From NCBI RefSeq assembly GCF_001039355.2, contig NW_019775941.1, positions 4,284-68,283 on the forward strand: a stretch of DNA of 64,000 nt. The letters run 5' to 3'. A program made the position numbers and the translations under genes. Source of the DNA: Lingula anatina. Its lineage: Eukaryota > Brachiopoda > Lingulata > Lingulida > Lingulidae. Below the pieces are notes generated by a model. The model was not told the origin of the DNA. It searched no databases and was given only the letters and a program-made list of their open reading frames with translations. This document shows, one piece after another, positions 1 to 10,808 of the stretch. Position 1 is the stretch's first letter. Every line of letters starts with the position of its first letter.

Positions 1-633
1 TTTTCCCGGCAAAAGGGGGGGTTTTTTCCCCCCCCCCCCCCCCCCCCCCCCGGGCTACAGGCCTCCCTATTCATGACTTTTTTTTTTTTTACCTTTCGAA
101 GTATTCGCAATGCTTTAATATTTTGAGAGCATGGAAAAAGACACATTGTTAGCTTAATATGTGTTTCTGTGGTAAATTTGTGTTTCCAGCTGTGTACTGA
201 CAGCATTCCTTTACTTAAGCAGTATTTTTTTTTTAAGGACTGTTTTTTTTTTTTTTTTTCGCCCTCTCGCACCGATTTCGGGGTCCCAAGAGGATGTCAT
301 CCATAAAAATAAAAAAGTGTGGCCTAATCTATTTAAAAAACCTGTATTCACAATTTTGGCTTTGAATACACTCTTGGTTTTTAGAATGCCTTCCTTACTT
401 CTATGGCAAACACAATTTAGATGGCAAGTTTGTCCTGAAAAGTAACATATCTACATCATGAGAAATCCTTAGTTTTTTTTTCATAACAAGAAAAGTCCAC
501 ACCTTTCACTTAGAATTTTGAATTCAACTCAGATTGGTTTGGGTAAAAGTACAACTATCAGTATGTAATCTCTGGTTACAGTCTAGATTGCAAAGAGAAA
601 CATGTATATTCTTTTTTCCATTTTTTTTTTCAG
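1..633. other. contig edge, low complexity, no gene seen
   Basis: The first 60 bases are runs of G, T and a run of about 24 C (28-51), which looks like a contig end or poor assembly. The rest is AT-rich with several T-runs (about 241-259). I see no coding region before the small exon at 634. Confidence 0.6.
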
Positions 634-676
634 AATGCGCAGCTGAGCTGGAGAAGTGCCTCTGCAGGAAAGAAAG
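634..676 (+). other. candidate 5' non-coding exon of the syntaxin gene
   Basis: This 43-nt segment has a strong 3' splice site before it (T-run ending in CAG at 631-633) and a donor after it (AAAG/gtaata). It is richer in GC than its surroundings. Spliced to the acceptor CAG at 1014-1016 it would give a 5' UTR. It contains a three-codon upstream ORF (ATG at 635, then CGC AGC TGA). It could instead belong to an unrelated transcript starting outside the window. Confidence 0.45.
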
Positions 677-1058
677 GTAATAAATCAATGAATTATAGCA
701 AATCAATATTTAAGCAAAAAAATTTAATTAAGGATAGAGAGTATTGAGACCTGCTTGTCAAAATGGCCAATAAAAATATTAGATTTATGTTGAACACACC
801 CAAGACTGTCTTCAAGCTTCTTATTTCCTCAGGTTAAAACTGAAGTAATCTTTATCGAAAGGCTAAGAGTACACATTAATTGAAATTTTATAAACAGTTT
901 GCAAGCTTTTTCTCCTATTTTAATTTCAGTATGAATATTTTAATTTTGTTATTTCAATTGTGATGAATATAGGCATCACAAAATTATGCAGGAAATCCAA
1001 AACTCCTTTCATACAGGTTTTCATAAAAGGATCCTATTGAGTGAGACCCACTTTGAAT

Positions 1059-4000
1059 ATGTCGGGAAGAAGAGATGACTTTGGTGGCTTCAGAAGCTCT
1101 GCCCGTCCATACAGAGATAATCCTGGATTAGGAGAATATAGAGATAATCCAGGTCAAGGTTACCAAAGCTCAGGTAGTCAGGCCCTGAATGAACTGCACA
1201 GGGAGTATCATATATTCCGTGGTAGAATAGAAAGCCCCTAGCCTTAGTACAGTAGCTTTCTCTTTGCTAATGCACTAGCTTTGTTTGATGTTTTTCACAG
1301 TTTCTGTAATTACAGAGCACATGTCTACTATCTTCTTGTCAAGACACAAGACCACTTTCAACTGCTGTCCAATATGAAGGTAGACCTGACAGACAGGCAG
1401 AGATGACGGACGACCAGGCAGACAGACGGACACACTTTAGTGTGCAATGTGAAGAGCACAAACAACCTTAGATATTCTTCCAATCATGCCAAATTGTTGC
1501 TTGCCATTGGTGATTGCTTGAATTAAAAAAAAAAAGAAAAAAAAAAATGGACCTTGTGCACACATTTAGGGTCTCTACTTTGTGAAAATATTGCTATATA
1601 TTGATTTATAATAAAGGAATAGATTTCAAATATAACATTGTTCTACAGTATTTTTCCCTAGAGAAAGGGACGGTGACATTTACTAATCAGTCTTTATAAC
1701 ATAATGTTTGTACCCTAGCATATTCAGTATTAAAGCCAGTCAAATTAAAAAAATGAATTTTCAAAAAAATTGTCTGATTTGCAAAAATGTTCCTCAGGTA
1801 AATGAAAAAAGGCAAATATTTGATATGCTAGTGTGCAATAAGGTAGAAAAGTAATTACTGTACTAATCTCATATGTATTGCAAAATGATAGAGTAATCAG
1901 ATCAGAACATTACTTATTAAATTGTTTGCCTGAAATGAAAAGAAATTTATTAATTTCTCATGTGGACTGAGTAATTTCATGGAACAATTGGTGTCCTTTC
2001 ACAAGTGATGTGGCCTAATTTCCTAACAAGCTTGCTTACGGATCCTCAGTTACATAAACTTAACATATTTTTCTTTTGTTTAGACCAGTATTTACTCATA
2101 TTGGTACATTATACCAATCATTACTAAAAGTATATATAAATGTAATGCAACTTGTCATGAAGGAATTTTTTTTGTCTTGTGTGTATTTATTTTTTATCAT
2201 TTTTCCTTTCTGTTTTCTCTTCCAGGATATGGAAATTTTTCGCAGCTTTATGATCAAGTCAGTAGCAATGTTTTCACCATTAATAACCATGGTAAGTCAA
2301 ACGATATAAGTTGCATACCTCAAACTTTCAATCTACTTTAAACTTTCCAAAAAGAAATGCTGCAGACTGTTGCTTAACCATAAATTTGATACTAATAATT
2401 GACTACCCTACATGTTTGATTGTTGACCATTGATTTATATACACCAGGGCAAAAAAGGCAGCTAGTACTAAGTATCTGATTCAAAAATAGCAAGAAAACT
2501 GGTGAAAAGCAGGTTTGAAGTCCTGACCTTTTTTGCATAGAATCCATCTAGGCAACCAAGTTATACGTTTGCCTGCCACAGCACATGTTAATATCTTAAC
2601 TTTGAACAATTTTATTTTCAGCAACAAGCTTGGAACGCGCACTACGGCAGATTGGATCAGACAGAGACAGCAAAGAACTACGAGATAGAATGTAATGTCC
2701 ACTTCTGTTCTTTTTTTTTTTTTTTTTTTTTTTACTGTAACTGGCATTTGCTTTAAAGTAAAAATTAACTACATTTTTATGATATCAGTTATTTGAAGTA
2801 TGTCCTCTTTTACTCATCAGTGTGAAGTTGTATGGAATAATGTGTTTATTAGTCACAAAACAAATAGATGGTGAAACTTATTTGTTACGTGCAATTTTAT
2901 TAATTGTTGTCATCTACCTTTTTTTCTATACAGACATGAAACAGAGCTGAAAACCAATAAAATCATTGCTGAAACCACAAAACTTTTTAAGCAGTTGTCT
3001 GGAATAAGAGGAATAGAAAGGGTAAATGTCATTTGATATTTCAACACTTTGCTTTTACAATATATTTAGAATGAATGGAATAGAAAGGGTAAATGTCATT
3101 TGATATTTCAACACTTTGCTTTTACAATATATTTAGAATGAATGTCATTTGATATTTCAACACTTTGCTTTTACAATATATTTAGATAAAATCCTGTGTG
3201 GAAAAAGGGGTTTATGTTTGATTACAACCCCCACTTTATTTATTTCAAAAAACTTACTTAAATTATTTCTGTCATTCTAGCAACAAAAGTTGAGTGTGGA
3301 AAGGATACAAAATGACTTCAAAGAAACAATACAGAGATACTCTGAATTACAAAAGGTATGCAAATATGTATATTAGCAGGCTGATATAAAAGATATGCAA
3401 TAAAAGTAGTTTGATTATGTAAATATTATTGGTCAGATTTTGAAGTTTATTTTTTTCAATCACTGCAGTGTATAGGCAGAGGAGGAAGTGAAATTTAAAA
3501 TTTTTAAATCCGGATTCTAAATGAGTCACTGTACATCTAACCATTTTTCTTAGTAAAGTAATTGCCACATCGTAGATATTTTAAAATACTAGTTTATAGA
3601 AAATAAGGAAAAGAAATAATTAATTTCAGAAAGCAGCAGAAAAAGTTAAAACAATAGCATTAAGGCAACGGACACAAAGTTCGGAGGGTCTAGGTTTTGG
3701 AGCCAGTGTAAGTTGCAACATTCATATGTTTTTAGAAAAAAAGTCATATAAAATTTATAAAATAAAATTAATTTATTCTGAATAGTCATAGACATGAATG
3801 AGCTGAAAGTCTTCATCTGGGCGGGTCAGGATCAGTTTGGGAAAGTTTTATTATAATTATGAAAGCGGTGGATTTTTACTGTGACAATCTTTCTTTTCTT
3901 CAGGATGATGACAAAGTGGCTCTGATGGAGCAGGATGAGCTGAGGCGACAAGAGTTACAAGCACAAGAACAGTTAATAGAAGATGACTTGGCTGTGATAC

Positions 4001-5439
4001 AGGAGAGGGAGGAGAGGATAAGAGAATTAGAGGTAAAAAGTGGATGAAGGTGGTCATCTTAAGCATTATTTTCCGGGAACCCTTTCTGTACAAAATTGTA
4101 TTGTTCCGTACTTCAGGTTTGCCTTTAGTATGGGCTTTTTCAGTGCTTCGTGGACAGGAGAAGGATTATTACAATGATATTTATACCTGCCCACTTATAT
4201 GACTAAATGTGTGTTCAGTGCTTTATTTCAAGCTATCAGCTTAAAATTATATTGGGTGCAATTTTGTTGGAGAATTTCTGAATAATCAGGAATTTAGTAA
4301 AAATAAGAAAAAGAATGTATTCTCTAGATGTGGTCAACTTTCAATTGATATATTGTTTTTAAGGGGGTTACAAAGTCTTTCTACAAATGTCTCTGCTGGA
4401 AACTTATATCGTTCAATATTTATTTTGTTTGAAATGTTGGACTGAATGTGACATTTATTTTTCTTCCAGGCAGACATCCTAGATATCAATGAAATATTCC
4501 GGGACCTGGGCACTTTGGTGTATGAGCAGGGAGAGATGATAGGTATGTTATGAAGCACGTTTTCTTGAGTTTATATTCTTGAAGGTTTGATGTTGGTTTG
4601 TGGCTTTAATCTCCAGTAATTTGTGCTTGTAACTCAGCTGCCTTGTTACATCATTTTGAAATCATGACTAGGAAAATATGCCTTGCTGAAGTCAAGTGAA
4701 GAAAAAATTTAGCTTTAAAATGTTTATTTTTAAGGTGTTTTTGAGTTTGACCAATGGATAGTAAGTATCAGAATTCTGGCATTGGGACATAAATTATTCC
4801 TAACTAGCACAGTTAGTACATGAATTTAAAACAGAGAGTTGCCTTTCTATTGTAAATATGTTAATTTGTGTGTTTATTAGACAATATTGAAGACCATGTT
4901 TCCAAGGCACATGATAATGTGGAGGCAGGGAATGAACAATTGGTAAAGGCAGCATCATATCAGGTAAGCTAATTAATTTACACATCTAGATTAGATCATG
5001 TGTTCAGTAATAGAGTTGTGTCATTGCTAAATCATATAATAGTCTCAAGTCTTGTAAGAAGACTTAATGAGAGAAAAATTATTTGATTCCTTTTGGTGCA
5101 AGAAAATTTGGCCAATTTTACTTGGTTTACATTTTTTTTGGACTTGTCAAATAATCTTGTTTGACCACTGTTGATGGCCCCCTCTGTTTTGTCTTATGTT
5201 TTTAATGATGCACAGTAACATTTATAATAGTAAGAAATTTAACATTATGCTCCGAGATCAAAAAGAAAGAGCAGATGGTGATATTGTTTGGTTTTCATTC
5301 TACAAACTTATTATCTGGATTTTTTTTTTTTTTTCAGAAAAAAGCCAGGAAAAAAATCTGCATATGTGTCATCGTCTTAATTATAATCCTTGCCATTATT
5401 GCTGTCATAATCTATGTGTCCGTACCTAAGAATAAGTAA
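1059..5439 (+). CDS. STX12: syntaxin 7/12-like endosomal Qa-SNARE (10 coding exons)
   Basis: Membrane-anchored t-SNARE for endosomal fusion. Coding exons: 1059-1221, 2226-2291, 2622-2691, 2934-3021, 3281-3355, 3630-3707, 3904-4032, 4470-4542, 4881-4963, 5338-5439. Their phases join into one frame of 308 residues, a little longer than vertebrate family members (about 260-280). The N-terminus (MSGRRDDFGGF) carries two copies of YRDNPG. Next come Habc-type helices (LERALRQIGSDRDSKELRDR, KLFKQLSGIRGIER, QNDFKETIQRYSELQ), a charged linker, and a SNARE helix (INEIFRDLGTLVYEQGEMID, with the zero-layer Gln in EQG). The last exon encodes a basic stretch with two Cys (KKARKKICIC) and one C-terminal membrane anchor ending VPKNK. 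The ATG at 1059 is chosen because it is the first in the exon. Intron 4 starts inside a tandem duplication (see findings). STX7 and STX12/13 cannot be separated by eye. Confidence 0.93.
3010..3186 (+). repeat. three-copy tandem duplication across a splice donor
   Basis: A unit beginning GGAATAGAAAGGGTAAATG recurs 67 bp later (3010 and 3077). Its downstream part (ATGTCATTTGATATTTCAAC to ATATATTTAGA) appears a third time, 49 bp after the second. The first two copies contain the last bases of syntaxin coding exon 4 and its 5' splice site. The copies are nearly identical, so the duplication looks recent. Confidence 0.9.
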
Positions 5440-8438
5440 TTGCAGTGGATTGTACCAATAATTTCTTGAGCCTTTAGAGATAGAGTATGAAGTGGGACAG
5501 TTTCCCACCACATTTTATTGAGGATTACGTGATAAATGTGGTGCACTTAGTGCTGTACTGCCTGTTATACTATTTGCTCACTCTTCCTGTGTTTCATGTT
5601 CATGTAAACATGGGCCCCTTGTTTAAATGCCCAAATGAGGTAGGTTAGATTGGTTTTGCTGCATTTTGATACTTAACTGAAGATGCCTAGATATTAACAT
5701 TCATTTTAAGATGTTGACTGGTTGGTTATTTGTTGAAATAGAACACTAGCACTTAGTTTTACCAACATTTACACATGAAAGAAGCAAACAATATTGTTGG
5801 CATATTACTGAATTTGTGTATTTCGTAATCGGAAATATTAATTGATGTTGATAACTTTAGGCACATACAGTTTTGTTTGATTTTATGTCAAACATGTTTT
5901 TCTTGTTCTTGGCTTTGCAAATATGTTCCCCATTGTTGCCTCCTACTATTTGGATTTATCAGCAGAAGGGTATCATGATGTACGCAATACATTAGACTCT
6001 CATTATTAGCTTTAGATGTACATTGGTCAATAAAACATAAGTGATAGTACAAGTTACATGCTTACATTTGCAAAAGAAACTACTATATTACTTCTTTAGT
6101 ATATTAAGGCTTTAGAAAGGCAGTGAAATTTGGAGACAATTATCAGGTGGAGTTATTTATGTATTAGTATGGTTATGTATTAGAATTTTATACATTTTTT
6201 TCTGTTCTGGTGTCATTTATGTATGATTAATTTATGGTTCTCTGTAGAACATTCCTTGACTATATTCTAGATAAATAGTATCTTGGTACTACAAAGAAGT
6301 GATCAAGTTATGAATGACATTAACTTGAGAGGAATGGTAAATGGTGCTATAAAGTAACTTGAAATGAAAAGGGGCCTTGATGCTCTGTAGCTTGTAATAT
6401 TTTGTGATTGTATTCTCGTAAGAAAGGAATGCCCAAGCCTAACAGTTTTTACCTTAAAGTTAATCACTAGGAACAACTATTGTCTAAAAAGAAACGTTTA
6501 TTATTTGGCAGTGGTACTTCTCAATTTATAAATTATGATATGAATATAAAATAGAGACTGCATTACTAGAATAGCAATCCTTTTGTTTGACTTTCTCATA
6601 CTTACTAAAACTTACTGTGTTTTATGAAGAATGAAATGCTTTTTATTTTTTATGTTCCCACTTGTATGCCATTTTTCAAACTTCTCAAGAGATGTCATAT
6701 GTAATATATATTTCGGGTTAGCCAATTCTTCTTCCATGATATTGACAACATGGTTGCAAATTGATTTATTTATTGGATAGTAGGTGATAGAAAGGGGGGA
6801 AATTGTGAATGTATTTGTTGAAATACTTTTAATAATATTGATGATTGAGAAGTTTATGTTATTGCATTCTTTTTGCATGTGCAATATTTCGTATCTGTCA
6901 TTACATATAAGGAAATAAACTTAATTTTCTTTGTATATCATTTTCTTTCTTGTAGATATGTAGGATCGTCATTGGTCTTTTGACTGGTGTAAATATCTTA
7001 AAAGGAAAGACCTGAAATGATACAATCCAATTTGAAAGCTTACAAATGCCACAGTGATGCTCAATATTCATCACAGTATCTTTAACCAAATCGTCTTTAG
7101 TTATGAACGTATTTGATGAATACAAAGATTTCCACAACAAAAAAGTCAGACTTTTAAAACAAATACTGGTAGTACATATACCAAATGCTTACCTTCAAAT
7201 CAAGCAGGGACTTTCACCTTTACAATCCCAGATAACAAAATGCATAAATTCCAAATTGCTTTTGTCATGTTTATTGTACAAAAATACATCAAAAAATTTC
7301 TCAATTGGCATAAGTCACAATTGGCATAAATCTTGGAGATATGCATCTTTAAATTAGTTAACACAATGTGATCAACACAATGCTTTACTGATGCAAAACC
7401 TCCAAATTCTTTGAAGGTTTTATCATTTGCTAGTTTAACCACCGTGTTACCCAGCGCTATGTAAAAAGTTGTTTTTAGCTCAGCATTTTGTGATTTTTGT
7501 TTTTTGATAACCAGTGAATATCATTAAAATTACATGCAAATTAACAGGTATGTTACATTCATGATACTGAAAAAAATGTGCAATTTCTTGCATAGTATTT
7601 CTCAAAATATTTACAAAAAAGAGTATTCTTAGTAAGATAAAAGACTAGGACATCATACAAACTTCTGCCCAACAGTATTTTGGCCACAAAAAAAATGCAC
7701 AACAATATTTTGGTTACAAGATAAGGCACAGCAGGCATTACTAAAAAAATAACAGAGAATACCCTGAATTTAAAGCTCTATATTAACATAACACATAATA
7801 CTTGGCAATTTGTGACTCAGACAACATTAATATATATCTATTTGTTTTACAACCTGGTATTGCATAGCTGTAATTTTTTTTCAGGACAGCTGCCTGCTTT
7901 GAGCATACACCTTTGTTGCTGAGCAATATCTTAGATACAATAGAAAATCAGCAGTAATCATTAAATTATATAAATTGTATATGTTAAATGTTATGCCTTA
8001 TTTTTTACCCCAAACAAGTACTTCAGTAAATTTACTGATAGTACCAAAAGAGAGAAATATTTTATAAGTTACATCAGGCTTGTAGTCTGCAATTTCAAAC
8101 CAGAATTTTTTGTCTGAAAAAGTGTACTTTTTTACCCTCTTAGTTGACCCAGCATGAGATATGGCATGGAATCTAGATAAAATGTTGATTCACAATAAAC
8201 TTTTCTAAACAAAAAGGCCTTTCTTCTTAACTGTACATATGAGATAAAAGTATCATGGAGGTGATTTTTTTTTACTCGCTTATTTTGTGTTCCACAGATT
8301 TTGAAACAGATGAAGACTTAAAAACAGATATGCAATAAATTTTTGATTTTTTTACACCTCCTTTTAATCTAGAAAGTTCTAGGAATGTGTAAGTTAAAAC
8401 TGGCATGAAATCATCTTCAGATATATCAACACCACTTT
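5440..8438. other. convergent 3' UTRs of two genes
   Basis: AT-rich DNA between the stop codons of the plus-strand syntaxin and the minus-strand gene at 8439. AATAAA signals on the plus strand at 6029-6034 and 6914-6919 could end the syntaxin transcript. The rest presumably holds the 3' UTR of the minus-strand gene. Short ORFs here (60-90 codons) have no recognisable motifs and are AT-driven. Confidence 0.55.
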
Positions 8439-9561
8439 TCATGGTCCTGTGGTGTCTGGATGAAATAGGGGTGTGGTAAAAGGCACTTTCCTTGGAGGTG
8501 CGTTCTTGCGTTTTTCATACTCTTCCATCATTTTATCATAATCTGGATGGTTTTGGCGGTAGGAAAATTTCCACCTAAATGAGCTCATCCTTGGAGAGTC
8601 TTTAACATAACGACCAAAAATGTCGATTCTTTTTCCCTCTAAATTTTCTGGGGGTGGCTGTGTTAAGTCTGGCATAGGATGGAATGATTGTTCATATCTC
8701 TTGAAGTGTTCCGGTGGAAGTATATTCCCTGAAGAAAGGAAAAGTTGGTTAAAAAACAGTTAAATTACCATCATCAAGATAAAAAACAAAAGAAAAAAAA
8801 AGCAATGCCAAACTAATATAATAAAACTAAGCATATTTTTTTTTCTTACATGCACATCTAATATTTACATACATTTACAATAGTCTTCATCAACAATTAA
8901 TATTAACATCTGGTAGATATTTCTTTTTTTTTACTTAAAATACCCACATTACTTTATCATTTATTACTACTCTACAATTTTATAAGAAGTATCTTAAAAT
9001 TTGACCCTTACCTAATTCATCAATAGGTGGATAACGGCTTTCACTCTTTGCTTTCATATTCCTGAAATCTGCAAGTTCATTATTTGTTCTTCTAATAGCT
9101 AAGGCTCTTTTCTTGGGGTCCTTAATTACAGGAGTCTCTTGCAAAAATTTCCCAAAAGTGTATTTACCCACTTTTGATGGTGGTGGAATGTTTAGTGGGT
9201 ACATAGCTGCAATCATTTCAGAAGTTTTACGCCCTTCTGTCGTTGTGTGAAATCCGTAATGCAGTCGGAAATTTCTCCAAACATTACTGTTATAATTAGG
9301 ATCTGGTCTCTCAGGATATGGTGCCTGGTGTTTTCCAGCTTCAACAAATAACCGGTACTCAATGGAAGGGTGGCCATATGTTGAATTTTCCAGGCTAGAC
9401 CTCAGTCTGTGATTGCATTCAATATTGAGCATTGAGCGTGGCATTTTTTTGTTTGCCAGTTTTTCTGTAGGCCGTGGAGTGAATCCTGTGTGTTTGGGAG
9501 ATGCAGACGGCATCAAGAATTCTCGCTCCTTAATAGTAGGCATTGTTTCAACAGACACCAT
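8439..9561 (-). CDS. conserved protein, candidate axonemal/sperm microtubule inner protein
   Basis: Two coding exons, 9012-9561 and 8439-8728 (minus strand, phase 1 intron), encode 279 residues. The acceptor before the ATG lies at about 9573-9575, so the gene has a non-coding first exon. A good donor (CTACTG/gtaagt) marks that exon's end at 9804. The protein is rich in Pro, Tyr and Arg and has no coiled coil, signal peptide or membrane segment. Segments such as SPKHTGFTPRP, YGHPSIEYRLFVEAG, PDPNYNSNVWRNFRLHYGF, PPIDELGNILPPEHFKRYEQ and a Pro-rich end (PFTTPLFHPDTTGP) recall the short, Pro/Tyr-rich proteins of ciliary doublets. TEPP/SPMIP8 is my best guess from memory, not a firm call. The shared promoter with a coiled-coil gene and the nearby tektin fit a ciliary role. 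Confidence 0.7.
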
Positions 9562-9803
9562 ATTACAGCTCTCTGGAAAAGGAAACGAATTAGGTTACCT
9601 GAATAATAGAAATGAGATTATCACCAAAAGGTAAGTATACATGTACACATGCTAGTGTATATCATTTGGTCGTAGAACCATCGGTCTAGCGACGCGTCTG
9701 TGTGGTGATGTACTGTACATGTACATGTGTTTATGTACTGTATTGCATCAAGGCTGTATTCAAATAGTGATCTTCTGAATGCCTCAATCAAATCTAGACT
9801 TAC

Positions 9804-9960
9804 CAGTAGAAATGTTTTTTTCCTCTACCGAATGCACCTAGCTCACGCCAGTGGATAGCTCGTCGTTTGCCGTGTGGACACGAAATGTCTATATACCAGG
9901 GGTTATTAAACTGGCATGACCGCCATCTTTCAACAATATGGAAGTTGCTATGGCAGAAAG
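9804..9960 (-). promoter_or_regulatory. 5' exon and promoter of the 8439-9561 gene, with YY1- and X-box-like sites
   Basis: On the minus strand a strong donor (CTACTG/gtaagt) ends at 9804, defining a probable non-coding first exon. Just upstream, 9919-9929 read on the minus strand gives AAGATGGCGGTC, close to the YY1 site that often sits just inside transcripts. The sequence GTTGCTATGGCAGA at 9944-9957 (plus strand) matches the left half and centre of the RFX X-box (GTTGCCATGGCAAC), with the right half decayed. A short upstream ORF (MAVMPV) starts within the YY1-like site. The exact start of transcription is inferred. Confidence 0.45.
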
Positions 9961-10257
9961 CGAGATCTCGTGTTTGAAGTAAATTAATAGGATACTACAT
10001 CAATTATTGCTTCTCCCAAAATATGATCTAGACTAGTTATAATATATTCATATTCATTCAAACATATGTATTATAAGCAAAAATTATACTTGTAATATAC
10101 AGTTTCATATAAAATTCTGTCATACATTGTCAAATTATTTACCTTCCATCTGAATTATACTACACTGTGCACAAAAATAAGAGGGAGTAATGCCGGATAT
10201 AAGAAGAGCAAAAGTATAATGCGCACCTGTTTCGCGCAGTTGCTACAAACCAAGGTG

Positions 10258-10338
10258 AATTTTATAAACAGGACTGTCATGGCTCTTGACACTGACCGAC
10301 ATTAATAATGTAGAGGCGTTTGACGAGAAAATAATAAG
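10258..10338 (+). other. probable non-coding first exon of the 10809-14170 gene
   Basis: A strong donor (AATAAG/gtaagt) ends at 10338. The matching acceptor is TTATTTCAG at 10791-10799, ten bases before the main start codon. The 5' boundary is a guess. The segment holds a short upstream ORF (ATG at 10279, eight codons then TAA). Confidence 0.45.
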
Positions 10339-10604
10339 GTAAGTTCCCGTTATAGACGTCCTATCGCATTTACACTTTTGAAGGAATACTATTCGTCACT
10401 TACTTATCTAATAGATGGTTCACTGACAACTGCAGGCCCGTACAGCACTACATGTACGGTAGTACCTGCATGCACCAAGTATACTAGTATGTCCATCTTG
10501 TCTAGTCTTTCTAGTCTGATGTCTGTGTACAGTGTAGTATGCTGATACAATATTATTGTAACATACAGCGAACACTGTGTTAATGTATGAATTAACATTT
10601 TTAT

Positions 10605-10605
10605 T

Positions 10606-10644
<39 letters not shown>

Positions 10645-10646
10645 TT
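10605..10646. repeat. (ATTT)n microsatellite
   Basis: About ten tandem ATTT units in the first intron of the coiled-coil gene. Confidence 0.95.
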
Positions 10647-10808
10647 ATCATTAGAAATTATGCACCACCTGTCGAACATGGTTTAAAATATTCCGACAAA
10701 AATTCAATTAAATATTTAATGGATATTTTCTGCGACAATATCAGAACATTGTTTGAGTACACACTGTATGTTAATATACATGCACATCAATTATTTCAGA
10801 GTTTCACA

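Noticed and set aside
10719-10808. 30-codon N-terminal extension of the coiled-coil protein
   Set aside because: A good acceptor ends at 10799, so these codons are probably intronic; the ATG at 10809 is preferred.
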